From positions 62,001-126,000 of the forward strand of contig CANFGT010000001.1 of assembly GCA_947446815.1 (NCBI GenBank): a stretch of DNA of 64,000 nt, read 5' to 3'. The DNA comes from Acidimicrobiaceae bacterium (GTDB lineage Bacteria; Actinomycetota; Acidimicrobiia; Acidimicrobiales; Ilumatobacteraceae). Positions 1-7,485 of this stretch are shown in pieces. Numbering within the stretch: the stretch's first letter is position 1; each line of letters opens with the position of its first letter. The notes under the pieces were generated by a model, which saw nothing but the letters and a program-made list of their open reading frames with translations, was not told where the DNA came from and did no database searches. A program made the translations under genes and the position numbers.

Positions 1-227
1 CAGGAATTCCACCTGCTGCTTCAGCAAGGTCATCCTCATTCACGCTTGCGCACAATGAGCCATCAGAAGCAGAAGTTGATCGTGCTTTTGAAGAGTTTCT
101 TTTAGCTGGAGCAACCGAAGTGAAACGCCCGGCACCCACCGCGTGGGGTGGTTACTCCGGGTACGTCGCTGACCCCGATGGACACCTTTGGGAAGTCGCA
201 TTCAACCCGTTCAGCGATTGGACTTAA
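1..227 (+). CDS. VOC (glyoxalase/bleomycin-resistance) family protein, C-terminal part
   Basis: Only the last 74 codons are in the window; the first complete codon is at position 3 and the stop is TAA at 225-227. The end of the protein has the VOC C-terminal signature: a glycine-rich strand (WGGYSGYVADPDGH) followed by LWEVAFNPF, where the glutamate of WEV is the usual metal ligand of the second beta-alpha-beta-beta-beta module. VOC proteins include lyases, dioxygenases and drug-binding proteins, so the reaction cannot be assigned. The stop overlaps the end of the convergent minus-strand gene by 4 bases. Confidence 0.85.
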   Translation, partial: GIPPAASARSSSFTLAHNEPSEAEVDRAFEEFLLAGATEVKRPAPTAWGGYSGYVADPDGHLWEVAFNPFSDWT

Positions 228-583
228 TCGCCCCACATGGCTGATACGTCCGTCACCCACATCTTGAGTGGATGTGATGAGTAGCCAAGGGTTTTCAAAA
301 AGAGTTCAGCTTCCTTCTGGCCAATGCTCGCAGCAGTTTCAGCACCTTCCGATGTGCGTACTTCATAACGAAGATTGAAGAACAACACCCTCTCGTCGTA
401 GGTGAATGTTCCCTCAGCGGTGTGTGCCGATTTGAAAATGTCGTGCTCCGGCTGAGCTTTCAACAAGTACGAGCGCGATTGTTCGCTGAGATCTTTGAAT
501 CGACCACGCGCAGTGACTCGGTAGACGCGTTCAAAACTCACACAATGAAGTGTATGACTTTTGGCAAATTTAATTCTGTTCAT
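224..583 (-). CDS. DUF6204 family protein
   Basis: A 119-residue protein resembling the small actinobacterial family DUF6204, recognised from memory by the opening YRVTARGRF, the central EHDIFKSAHTAEGTFTYD and a following FFNLRYEVR. No catalytic motif is evident, and no signal peptide or membrane segment is visible. It overlaps the stop of the convergent VOC gene by 4 bases and the upstream minus-strand gene by 14 bases. It is therefore probably translated from the same transcript as that upstream gene. Function unknown. Confidence 0.75.
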   Translation of the reverse strand: MNRIKFAKSHTLHCVSFERVYRVTARGRFKDLSEQSRSYLLKAQPEHDIFKSAHTAEGTFTYDERVLFFNLRYEVRTSEGAETAASIGQKEAELFLKTLGYSSHPLKMWVTDVSAMWGD

Positions 584-1070
584 CTATTTCTGCATCTGAA
601 TCATTGAGAGTGACGGGATAGCTGCCGCCGAGGCAGAAGATGAGGTCTCTCTCAATGTCGCTCGCTTCACCTGTGCGGACGTATGGCTCAGTACCCTGGG
701 GTGCGTGAGGTGTGCAATACAGCTCTTGAGCGATCACGTTCCCCTCATCGTCAAGACGCGTCGCGACGAATCGAGAATCCGCCCGACAAGAAACGCATTG
801 CTTGAAGCCCGCTTTCCAAATGTGCATCCAATGCCGTTCCTCAACAATCCAGCGCTGTCCTTCGCGCCGTCGAGAATTGAGCAGTGCTATGACGTCGTCT
901 CCGTGTGGATCGCAATGAAAGTGCATTTCCTGATTGAGGCCATCATCATCAATCAAACTTGTCATATAGGTGGCATGTGCCGTGCAGTATTCGCACGCAA
1001 TAACTTCGGACGGATTGGCAGCACTCCAATGCCGCATTGCTGTCCTGATTTTCCATTGGTATTTGTCCAT
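570..1070 (-). CDS. hypothetical protein with duplicated C-x2-C / C-x2-H zinc-knuckle-like modules
   Basis: A 166-residue soluble protein that I do not recognise. It contains two copies of the same cysteine/histidine pattern with identical spacing: C26-x2-C29-x23-C53-x2-H56 and C92-x2-C95-x23-C119-x2-H122. Each half carries a similar core (an acidic DDD/DDE-G turn followed by QE and a C-x-PH end), so the gene appears to be an internal duplication of a zinc-ribbon-like unit. Zinc binding is inference from the pattern. It overlaps the start of the DUF6204 gene by 14 bases, which suggests coupled translation, and is transcribed away from the GNAT gene. Confidence 0.7.
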   Translation of the reverse strand: MDKYQWKIRTAMRHWSAANPSEVIACEYCTAHATYMTSLIDDDGLNQEMHFHCDPHGDDVIALLNSRRREGQRWIVEERHWMHIWKAGFKQCVSCRADSRFVATRLDDEGNVIAQELYCTPHAPQGTEPYVRTGEASDIERDLIFCLGGSYPVTLNDSDAEIDEQN

Positions 1071-1285
1071 GACTGATTCCTCTTGGTGAGGACATCAGAG
1101 GCCCGGATGTTTGCGCAATGCGCCTCATCCCCTTGCGGGTAGCACCGTGGCCGGGTGGCTCGGTTGCTGGGTCTCCATGGGGGAGACCTCTCTTGATGTC
1201 GTTGTCACCGTAACGCACGGGTGGGTCACGGTTGGAGAAATATCTAATGTGGTCTGTGTCGTAATGGACGGACGGGAGAAAATTC
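1071..1285. promoter_or_regulatory. divergent intergenic region with a 7-bp GC-rich hairpin
   Basis: This 215-base gap separates the divergent DUF-like gene (570-1070) and GNAT gene. It must hold both promoters. A perfect hairpin is visible, left arm 1170-1176 (GGTCTCC) and right arm 1182-1188 (GGAGACC) with a 5-base loop. No run of T follows on either strand, so it is not a standard terminator. I could not match the region to a riboswitch class I know. Confidence 0.4.
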
Positions 1286-1852
1286 ATGGGCAAGGAATTT
1301 CGGAAAGCAACTGCAGAGGATTTGTCTCTCATTTGCACGACATTTGCTCGATCCTTTTGGGATGACCCCGTGATGCGATGGCTCTTTCCCGACGATGATG
1401 TCTTTCGTGGCGGAACAGCGATGCAAGGTTTCTTCCAGCGAGTGATGGCATACGACTGCACATTGGTCACGCCTGATGTTGCTGCATTCTCGATGTGGAT
1501 TCCACCGACACGACCCGAGTTGGACGTAGACACCGGTCCAAGCGAACCACCATCAGATGAGATGCTCGCGAAGTTCATTGCACTGCGGGAGGCGCTTGTT
1601 GCAAATACTCCGGACGAAGATCACTGGTACCTGCAGATGGTCGGAACGCACCCAGATTGGCAGCGTCGCGGCATCGGGTCCACTTTGATTCGCGAAGGGC
1701 TTACTTGGGCCGCACGAGAAGGTGTGCCTGCATATCTGGAAACAGAAACGTTTGAGAATGTTGCGTACTACAGACACCTTGGTTTTGAAGTGCGCACCGA
1801 ATGGGATGTGGCTGCGGGCGGACCACATATGTGGGGCATGTGGCATCCTTGA
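1286..1852 (+). CDS. GNAT family N-acetyltransferase
   Basis: A 188-residue acetyltransferase of the Gcn5-related superfamily, which transfers an acetyl group from acetyl-CoA to an amine. The acetyl-CoA pyrophosphate-binding motif A is clear: LQMVGTHPDWQRRGIGS at about residues 113-130, containing the Q/R-x-x-G-x-G signature. Motif B follows as LETETFENVAYYRHLGFEV at about 151-169. The N-terminal part (DPVMRWLFPDDD) resembles the subgroup often found next to regulators in actinobacteria. Acceptor substrate unknown. The start at 1286 (ATG) gives a standard GNAT N-terminus. It ends 3 bases before the next gene, so the two are probably co-transcribed. Confidence 0.9.
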   Translation: MGKEFRKATAEDLSLICTTFARSFWDDPVMRWLFPDDDVFRGGTAMQGFFQRVMAYDCTLVTPDVAAFSMWIPPTRPELDVDTGPSEPPSDEMLAKFIALREALVANTPDEDHWYLQMVGTHPDWQRRGIGSTLIREGLTWAAREGVPAYLETETFENVAYYRHLGFEVRTEWDVAAGGPHMWGMWHP

Positions 1853-1855
1853 GTC

Positions 1856-2524
1856 ATGGATAACGAGCGAGACAACGTCACTCCAATGAGTGCACGCACA
1901 ACGGTACGCCGTGGTGCGAATCGTGCGGAATACAGGCTGGAAGAGATGCATGAGATTCTTCGTGCTGGTTCTGTTGCTCACGTCGGAGTCATCACAGAAG
2001 AAGGTCCTCTCGTTCTTCCCATGGTCTATGGAATCGGGGATGGTGTGATGTATCTGCACGGTGCGCTTGCGAACTCGCTGTTAAAGGCTGGAGCCAATGC
2101 AGACATCTGCGCAACGGTGACAATTCTCGATGGGCTCGTCTATGCCAAAACTCCGTTCAACCACTCGATGAACTATCGCTCGGTTGTTGTTCGTGGTGCG
2201 GCACGCATCGTCAGTGATGAACAAGAAACTCTTCAGGCATTGCAGTTGATGACTGATCATGTCGTTCCAACGTGGGATGTTGTGCGCAAGCCATCGGCAA
2301 GTGAGATCAGGGCAACCCGCGTTATTGCACTACCGCTCACTGAAATGTCGGCAAAGGTTCGCACGGGTGGAGCAATCAATGTTCCCGAGGATGAAGGTAC
2401 GGAGTATTGGAGTGGATATGTTCCTGTCTCAACTATCTACGGTGCGCCGATTTCAAATGAAGATGCTGGAGCTGACATGCCAGCAGTGATTCGCAACCTT
2501 AAAGGCCGCGATCTGCATCAGTGA
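1856..2524 (+). CDS. pyridoxamine 5'-phosphate oxidase-related flavin-binding protein (NimA-like)
   Basis: A 222-residue protein of the PNPOx-like split-barrel family. Visible features are the RRGANRAEY opening, a strand pair VAHVGVITEEGPLVLPMVYG at about residues 40-60, the YLHGALANSLLK segment that in NimA-type proteins contacts FMN phosphate, and NYRSVVVRGAARIVSDEQE. Such proteins bind FMN, F420 or heme and include nitroimidazole reductases. The cofactor here is not decided by sequence. It lies 3 bases after the GNAT gene and is convergent with the YciI-like gene. Confidence 0.85.
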   Translation: MDNERDNVTPMSARTTVRRGANRAEYRLEEMHEILRAGSVAHVGVITEEGPLVLPMVYGIGDGVMYLHGALANSLLKAGANADICATVTILDGLVYAKTPFNHSMNYRSVVVRGAARIVSDEQETLQALQLMTDHVVPTWDVVRKPSASEIRATRVIALPLTEMSAKVRTGGAINVPEDEGTEYWSGYVPVSTIYGAPISNEDAGADMPAVIRNLKGRDLHQ

Positions 2525-2526
2525 CT

Positions 2527-2853
2527 TCAGCGAAGGAATGCGCGAAGTTCAATCTTTCGATTGCATGCTTGCGATGCCTCAAGTGCCAATTCACGCGCCG
2601 TGGCGTCGTCAGTTGCTTCAATCACCCAAAAGCCTGACATGTATTCGTCTGAGGTAACAGCTGGTCCGTTGACAACTGACCCGAGTCCATTGCGATTGTC
2701 AATGAGAAGTGCTGACGTTGGTGCGGCGACGCCTGCTGCCATGACTCGCTGACCAGCAGCCTCGATTTTCTCGTTGAAGGCATCGATAGAAACCATCTCT
2801 TCGGGTGTGCCTGAGTTCGACTGTGTATCAATGACTGCAAAGAGATAACGCAT
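2527..2853 (-). CDS. YciI-like (DGPF/YCII) family protein
   Basis: A 108-residue ferredoxin-like-fold protein. The start MRYLFAVIDTQ, the mid-region MSIDAFNEKIEAAGQ with a TPEEM element before it, and GFWVIEATDDATARELALE are typical of the YCII/DGPF family that is common beside extracytoplasmic sigma factors in actinobacteria. The active-site His-Asp pair of true YciI proteins is not obvious, so an enzymatic role is not claimed. Stands alone between a convergent gene (2 bases away) and a divergent DUF4287 gene. Confidence 0.8.
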   Translation of the reverse strand: MRYLFAVIDTQSNSGTPEEMVSIDAFNEKIEAAGQRVMAAGVAAPTSALLIDNRNGLGSVVNGPAVTSDEYMSGFWVIEATDDATARELALEASQACNRKIELRAFLR

Positions 2854-2903
2854 ATCCCAATTCTTTCATGCATCAGGAGATGCGTCGGAACTACGGTGCA
2901 GTC

Positions 2904-3116
2904 ATGGCAGATGAAAAGGTCAAAGGTCCAGCGTCGTACTTTCCTTCAATTGAGAAGAAATACGGGAAGCCCATTTCTCATTGGAAATCCCTGTTGAAGA
3001 AGATGAAGGGCGCCAAGCATTCTGAGATGGTGGCAATGCTAAAAACTGAGCACGAAATGGGCCACGGTCATGCCAATGCCATCGTCGCTCACTATCGGGC
3101 TGAAAACGGCCTCTGA
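2904..3116 (+). CDS. DUF4287 protein, small
   Basis: A 70-residue protein consisting of a single DUF4287 domain (GPASYFPSIEKKYGKPISHW, then K-rich helix and HGHANAIVAHYRAENG). I prefer the ATG at 2904, because it gives the family's usual MA-x-K start; an in-frame ATG at 2868 would add 12 unlike residues. A second DUF4287 copy fused to another domain lies at 5323-5877. Function of the domain is unknown; helix-rich, possibly nucleic-acid or protein binding. No partner is strictly coupled to it. Confidence 0.8.
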   Translation: MADEKVKGPASYFPSIEKKYGKPISHWKSLLKKMKGAKHSEMVAMLKTEHEMGHGHANAIVAHYRAENGL

Positions 3117-3137
3117 GAAGTCATTGGAATTTGCCAG

Positions 3138-3428
3138 ATGATTCTTGAACACGCGCCGCTGAGTGTCATCCCGGGGCGCGAATCGGAATTTGAATCGGCA
3201 TTTGCTCAGGCACGAAAAATCATTGAGTCGATGCCGGGCTTTATCAGTCTTCGGTTGGCACGTGGCTTGGAATCGCCTTCCACGTATCTATTGCTGGTTG
3301 AGTGGGAAAATCTTGAAGATCACACCGAGGGATTCCGAGGATCGGCTGAATATCAACAGTGGCGAGAATTGCTGCACCACTTCTATGCACCGTTTCCAAC
3401 GGTGGAGCACTTCGTAGACATCCTCTGA
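3138..3428 (+). CDS. antibiotic biosynthesis monooxygenase (ABM) domain protein
   Basis: A 96-residue single-domain protein of the dimeric alpha/beta-barrel ABM superfamily. It has the typical order: first strand ILEHAPLSVIPG, helix ESEFESAFAQARKIIESMPGF, strand SLRLARGLESPSTYLLLVEWENLEDHTEGFRGS, then YQQWRELLHHFYAPFPTVEHF. Members include heme-degrading and quinol monooxygenases and many uncharacterised proteins; no substrate can be named. It ends where a possible GTG of the desaturase frame begins, and is probably co-transcribed with it. Confidence 0.85.
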   Translation: MILEHAPLSVIPGRESEFESAFAQARKIIESMPGFISLRLARGLESPSTYLLLVEWENLEDHTEGFRGSAEYQQWRELLHHFYAPFPTVEHFVDIL

Positions 3429-3485
3429 GTGCATCGCATATTCCCTGGTAACAGGGGTTTGATTCTTCGCGATTATCGTTTTGCC

Positions 3486-4478
3486 ATGTCGCTAAACACG
3501 CCAGAACCAGACAAGTTGGATGACTATCTCTTAGATCCCACTCATGAGGCCGAATTAGAACGAGTTGCTGCTCGCCGTGATTCGGTGAAAGCGGAAGGTG
3601 TCATCGCTGCAAAGTACTGGGGTGGAATTCAGTGGCGCATTGTGGTGACCTTCAGCGTCTACGCAGCCCTCTGGACCACCGTGCTTGTGTTGGGTCTCAA
3701 TGGCTCTATCCCATTGTTGGTAGGTGTCATCGTGAACACGGTGTTGGCCGCCACCTTCTATATGCCGATGCATGAAGCAGTGCATAAGAACATCTGGGGC
3801 AAGGTGTCGCGTGGGCGAGTAGTAGAAGAAATCATTGGAACTCTCTGCAGCATTCCTCTGTTGATGCCATTCCGTCTTCATCGCGTATCACATATGCGTC
3901 ACCATGCATTTACAAATGATCCTGATCGAGACCCTGACTATTTCTCACAAGGTTCGCTCCGTGAGCTGCCATTGAAGTTTCTCTCTGTCACTTCTATTAA
4001 CGCCCTGTTGCCACTCTTCGCTTTTGTTCCTCCCATGCGTAAGTTGCTCCACCCTGCGATGGTGCGCGCAAATAAGGCAAGCGCCAATAAAGCCGACGGT
4101 TTGATGCAATTACGGTTTTGGCTTATTAGCCACGGTGTGTTGTTGGCGGCGGTTCTGACCGGATTCGGATGGCCTGCATTCCTTCTGTGGTACTTGCCCG
4201 CACGTTTGCAGTTGTTCTGGTTGGCTTTTGTCTTCGCTTGGTATCCACACCATCCTGGTACTAAGCAAGGGCGCTATGTCGATACTCGCGTCGCGGTTTT
4301 CCCCGGATCAACGTTTCTGATTCGTGGGCATGACCACCATGCTTTGCATCATTTATTTCCTCGCGTGGCTCATTATCGATTGCCTGCAATGTGGCAAGAG
4401 ATGGCGGCAGATCTTGTGCCTAAAGGTGTTCGCGCCGAGGGACGTGCATTAGAAGCAACCGGCCCCGTCGTTTGGTGA
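3486..4478 (+). CDS. membrane fatty-acid-desaturase superfamily protein
   Basis: A 330-residue integral membrane di-iron enzyme of the FA_desaturase superfamily. Three histidine clusters are visible: MHEAVH at about residues 96-101, HRVSHMRHH at about 136-144, and the C-terminal HDHHALHH at about 286-293. At least four hydrophobic segments surround them. The superfamily contains acyl-lipid desaturases, hydroxylases and carotenoid ketolases/hydroxylases; substrate is not decided here. The ATG at 3486 gives a normal cytoplasmic N-terminus; a GTG at 3429 directly after the ABM stop would add 19 residues. The gene faces the heliorhodopsin gene tail to tail with 30 bases between. Confidence 0.85.
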   Translation: MSLNTPEPDKLDDYLLDPTHEAELERVAARRDSVKAEGVIAAKYWGGIQWRIVVTFSVYAALWTTVLVLGLNGSIPLLVGVIVNTVLAATFYMPMHEAVHKNIWGKVSRGRVVEEIIGTLCSIPLLMPFRLHRVSHMRHHAFTNDPDRDPDYFSQGSLRELPLKFLSVTSINALLPLFAFVPPMRKLLHPAMVRANKASANKADGLMQLRFWLISHGVLLAAVLTGFGWPAFLLWYLPARLQLFWLAFVFAWYPHHPGTKQGRYVDTRVAVFPGSTFLIRGHDHHALHHLFPRVAHYRLPAMWQEMAADLVPKGVRAEGRALEATGPVVW

Positions 4479-4508
4479 TTCGCCTCTGAGCGAAATGCGT
4501 TAAGGCGT

Positions 4509-5264
4509 CTAGACCAGAGCGCCAGTAAACACTTGCCATGCAAGAAGTGACTTCGCTACGAAACTGAGGATGATGTAGGCGCGTTCGCCATACAAATAAT
4601 CGGACCATTTCCCCTGCGCGCGATATTGCTTCCATTGCACAATCGCAAAGCAGTTGAAGAAGATGAAGAGTGAAATCACGATCCCGATCACAAACCCGGG
4701 CACAGTTGTTTCTGGCGGGCCGCTAGGCGAGAGCATGTTGATAAAGATGGCAATCCAAGGAATGGAGCCAGCGACGCAGCCGAACCAAAAGGGGAGCATG
4801 TCGCCGCTACCTGGTGTTGTGTAGCGCTCTTGTAACCAGCCAAACAGAATCATGCTGACGTTGACGCCGAACACTGTGATGAGTGCGATGTAGTCCGTCA
4901 CACCATTCAGTTGAAGAATGAGGACAATCATGATGGACGAAGACAATGAGTATTCAATCCATCGATAGATATTGATGTGCCGCTTTAAGCCATCGACATA
5001 CTTTGGAAAAATTGATCCTGAGATTACAAAGAAATGGAAGAACGCCGAGAGCGCCATAAACGCAGCAACGGTGTAACTGATATTCAGACTGAAGAGTTCA
5101 ACAGGTGCTGCAAATTTCCCCGTCCCCGGTGCATCGGACATGTATGTCGCATTGATGGGTAGCGCAACATCGGTGGATAGAACCAATATCGCAATCAATG
5201 AGAACAGGTGGAGAAAACCTGCAATCAGATTGAGTTTTTTTAATTTCGAGAATTGGTCGACCAT
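4509..5264 (-). CDS. heliorhodopsin
   Basis: A 251-residue seven-helix membrane protein closely resembling heliorhodopsin 48C12 as I remember it, which is also about 250 residues. Diagnostic segments: RWIEYSLSSS in helix 3, whose glutamate (E104 from the ATG at 5264) matches the Schiff-base counterion; FGWLQERYTTP and LPFWFGCVAGSIPWI in helices 4-5; KWSDYLYGERAYI; and SFVAKSLLAWQ in helix 7, whose lysine (K238) is the retinal attachment site. Histidines in helices 1 and 2 (GFLHLF, AFFHFF) are also kept. Heliorhodopsins bind all-trans retinal in inverted membrane orientation, photocycle slowly and do not pump; the physiological role is unsettled. A TTG at 5288 is a less likely start. Probably the last gene of a VOC/ASCH/DUF4287-DUF1801 transcript, 58 bases after the preceding stop. 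No retinal-synthesis gene is in the window. Confidence 0.96.
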   Translation of the reverse strand: MVDQFSKLKKLNLIAGFLHLFSLIAILVLSTDVALPINATYMSDAPGTGKFAAPVELFSLNISYTVAAFMALSAFFHFFVISGSIFPKYVDGLKRHINIYRWIEYSLSSSIMIVLILQLNGVTDYIALITVFGVNVSMILFGWLQERYTTPGSGDMLPFWFGCVAGSIPWIAIFINMLSPSGPPETTVPGFVIGIVISLFIFFNCFAIVQWKQYRAQGKWSDYLYGERAYIILSFVAKSLLAWQVFTGALV

Positions 5265-5322
5265 GTCCACAGTCTTGCACTCTTTCAAATGTGATGAATG
5301 CTGCTGAGGTTAGATGTGGAAG

Positions 5323-5877
5323 TTAGGACAATTCGGCGAGACGATCTTTCGCGATTGCGCGCATCAGTGCACCGTCTACCTTCCAGTTAAGAGGGACTTT
5401 GAAGGTTTTCTTGTTGGACTCATACTTCTCAAGTTTCTTCGCAAAAGTCTTGACGAAGTCCTTATTGAAAGGGCCGATGGTGAGGTGATTCTTTGAGACG
5501 GTGATCCCCAAGATGTACTGCCCATCAATCTTGAGCATTGGTTGATTCCAGGCCATAACAAGCTCGAGGTCAGAGTATGTCGAAGTAATGCTTGCAAAGA
5601 TTTCTTTGATCTTTTTCGCTGTAGATGGTTCAAGTGTCTTGAAATACTCGGTCGGTTTGGTGAATTTCTTGGAAGTTGTTGATCCGCGTACGTACATCAC
5701 CAAGGCATTCGCATGTGCCTGACTAAATCCGTGGTTTTCGCGAAGGAATGCAATTTGCTCGGGGTATTTCGCTTCACCCAGATCGCGAAGTCGGTCAATC
5801 CATATAGAGATTGGCCCACCATGTTTCTTCTCGATAGCAGGGAATAACTTTGTACGGTCACCATCGTTGGCGGTCAT
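5323..5877 (-). CDS. two-domain protein: DUF4287 plus DUF1801-like
   Basis: A 184-residue protein. Residues about 10-65 are a DUF4287 domain (FPAIEKKHGGPISIWIDRL, then FSQAHANALVMYVRG), similar to the free-standing copy at 2904-3116. Residues about 72-184 resemble the DUF1801/YdhG-like fold once called iron chaperone (EYFKTLEP, ELVMAWNQPMLKIDGQYILGITVSKNHLTIGPFN, VPLNWKVDGALMRAIAKDRLAEL). The biochemical role is unknown. It overlaps the upstream ASCH gene by 4 bases and precedes heliorhodopsin by 58 bases on the same strand, so the three are probably co-transcribed. Confidence 0.8.
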   Translation of the reverse strand: MTANDGDRTKLFPAIEKKHGGPISIWIDRLRDLGEAKYPEQIAFLRENHGFSQAHANALVMYVRGSTTSKKFTKPTEYFKTLEPSTAKKIKEIFASITSTYSDLELVMAWNQPMLKIDGQYILGITVSKNHLTIGPFNKDFVKTFAKKLEKYESNKKTFKVPLNWKVDGALMRAIAKDRLAELS

Positions 5878-6278
5878 GCTTGCTCCAGTGGAATGAGATT
5901 GAAATACACCGTAACAATTTTGGTTTCATCGTCAACCGCTTCGCCCACTCGGGTCCAATAGGCGAGATGACTGGCACGAAAATCGGTGGCATTGAGGTCG
6001 CCTTCGGCTTCTGCAAGTGCAAATTCATCAGGCACATCTATGAATCGCAGAACTTCCACGCGCGTTACTTCAAGGGTCGCTACGTGATTCCCATTGTTAT
6101 CCAACATTGCGAGATGTTCTCCGATGTGTTCGATCGGTTCACCCTCGTCTTCATACTCACGACGAAGGCCCGCGGTGGCGCGCTTGTTGCCGTGTAATAC
6201 AAAGTTGTTGAGCTTCTCTCGAGATTCTCCTGGAGTGCCGAACTCGATGGAACGCAAACCATTAACTACTGGGAACAT
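5874..6278 (-). CDS. ASCH domain protein
   Basis: A 134-residue ASCH-superfamily protein. The hallmark is FGTPGESREKLNNFVLHGNKRATAGLRREY at about residues 13-42, containing the G-x-K-x-A-T element, and the later HLAYWTRVGEAVDDETKIVTVYFNLI. ASCH proteins have a PUA-like barrel; some are amidohydrolases acting on N4-acetylcytidine (YqfB type), others are presumed RNA-binding. The exact activity here is unproved. Start overlaps nothing upstream (13 bases after the VOC stop), and its stop overlaps the DUF4287-DUF1801 start by 4 bases. Confidence 0.8.
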   Translation of the reverse strand: MFPVVNGLRSIEFGTPGESREKLNNFVLHGNKRATAGLRREYEDEGEPIEHIGEHLAMLDNNGNHVATLEVTRVEVLRFIDVPDEFALAEAEGDLNATDFRASHLAYWTRVGEAVDDETKIVTVYFNLIPLEQA

Positions 6279-6291
6279 CGTGTGACGCAGT

Positions 6292-6762
6292 TCAGGACTT
6301 TGTGAGGTCCGCGATGATGATCTTGCCCATCTTCATCATCGCTTGCATTGCGTATCCAGAGATTTCCGGGTCGCTGGAAGACAAAGCTTGGGGAAGAGCC
6401 TTTGGAATGATCTGCCAACTGACACCAAACTTGTCTTTGCACCAACCGCATTGACTTTCTTCGCCCCCATTAGCGATAAGAGAGTTCCATAAATAGTCAA
6501 TTTCCTCTTGTGTATCGCATGCCACTTGAAACGAAACTGCTTCGCTGTGAGGGAATAATGGGCCGCCATTGAGGCAAGAGAATGGTTGACCAAAAATCTC
6601 AAACTCAACGGTCATCGCTGTGCCGGCAGGCATAAGAGACCCTTCGGGATAGTGCGAGATATTTCCTAAACGGGAATTTGGGAAGAGGGAAACATAAAGA
6701 TTTGCTGCCTCTTCTGCTTCGCGATCAAACCAAAGAAATGTCGTAACACCTGAAATCGTCAT
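6292..6762 (-). CDS. VOC family protein, PhnB / 3-demethylubiquinone methyltransferase-like type
   Basis: A 156-residue VOC protein. The start TISGVTTFLWFDREAEEAANLYVSLFPNSRLG, the middle GQPFSCLNGGPLFPHSEAVSFQVACDTQEEIDYLW, and CGWCKDKFGVSWQIIPKAL are the signature of the PhnB-like group often misnamed 3-demethylubiquinone-9 3-methyltransferase. Substrate is unknown. It is the first gene of the presumed transcript that ends with heliorhodopsin, which makes it a candidate for co-regulation with light-related physiology, although this is inference. Confidence 0.85.
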   Translation of the reverse strand: MTISGVTTFLWFDREAEEAANLYVSLFPNSRLGNISHYPEGSLMPAGTAMTVEFEIFGQPFSCLNGGPLFPHSEAVSFQVACDTQEEIDYLWNSLIANGGEESQCGWCKDKFGVSWQIIPKALPQALSSSDPEISGYAMQAMMKMGKIIIADLTKS

Positions 6763-6797
6763 GCGACGAGTCTAGAGAAGGCAAAATATCTCGGGGG

Positions 6798-7457
6798 TTA
6801 TGAGGCGTGAGCCAGACCTGCGACTATGTCTGCTGCAACGGTGCGCACGGGTCGTTGTTCACGACGTGCTATCGAGCGAATCTCATGAAAAGCAGATGGG
6901 AAATCCGTGCGATTGCGCTCAGCGAGGATTCCCTTTGCCTGCTCAATGACGACACGACTATCTAATGCCCCTTGAAGTTGGGTGACGAGCGAATGTGCTT
7001 GTTGGATGCGATGGGTTTGATCGATTGTTGTTGCAGCAATATCTGCGATGCTTTGCAGAACTGCGATGGAATGTTCTCCCAGTGCAGTCTGGCCAATGCT
7101 TGTGAGGCGAATCACACCGAGCGCAGCTCCGCGCACTCGTAAAGGAAATGCGTATTCGCACACAAGTTCTCGACCATTGCCAATTACGGAAAATTCGGAT
7201 TGCAAAGTACTCAGTGCACGTTGCGCAAGGTATGGCATGGGCTCTGCATCTGGCGCCAGGCTTCTATCGCTACGGACCATCACGGGTGTCTCGTTCCCAG
7301 TAGGCAACATCACTATTTCTCCGGCATCCAAGGATGAAGCCTCAAGGCAATATGTGAGGAGCATGTGAAGTCCATCGGTATCGACGCTCTCGCAGAAAAT
7401 GTCCGTCATGTCGGCAAACATTTCAGCAATCGCACGAGTGTCATTGTTGTGATTCAT
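6798..7457 (-). CDS. GAF-ANTAR regulatory protein
   Basis: A 219-residue putative antitermination regulator. Residues about 15-155 form a GAF-like sensor (LSTLQSEFSVIG, ELVCEYAFPLRVRGAALGVIRL, IAVLQSIADIAATTIDQTHRI). Residues about 160-215 are an ANTAR RNA-binding three-helix bundle (QLQGALDSRVVIEQAKGILAERNRTDFPSAFHEIRSIAR), with the conserved I-E-Q-A-K-G core. ANTAR proteins bind paired hexaloop hairpins in leader RNAs and prevent termination. The signal sensed is unknown. Two short hairpins with six-base loops lie just upstream on the same strand (7486-7524). Confidence 0.9.
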   Translation of the reverse strand: MNHNNDTRAIAEMFADMTDIFCESVDTDGLHMLLTYCLEASSLDAGEIVMLPTGNETPVMVRSDRSLAPDAEPMPYLAQRALSTLQSEFSVIGNGRELVCEYAFPLRVRGAALGVIRLTSIGQTALGEHSIAVLQSIADIAATTIDQTHRIQQAHSLVTQLQGALDSRVVIEQAKGILAERNRTDFPSAFHEIRSIARREQRPVRTVAADIVAGLAHAS

Positions 7458-7485
7458 AGGGGCCTCCCTGGTTGAAATACATCAC

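Noticed and set aside
949-1578. Minus-strand open frame of 209 codons across the GNAT gene and intergenic gap
   Set aside because: It overlaps two better-supported genes and the translated product is low-complexity without motifs.
3486-4478. Calling the desaturase next to heliorhodopsin a beta-carotene ketolase
   Set aside because: The histidine boxes are shared by many acyl-lipid desaturases, and the length exceeds that of short ketolases; evidence is insufficient.
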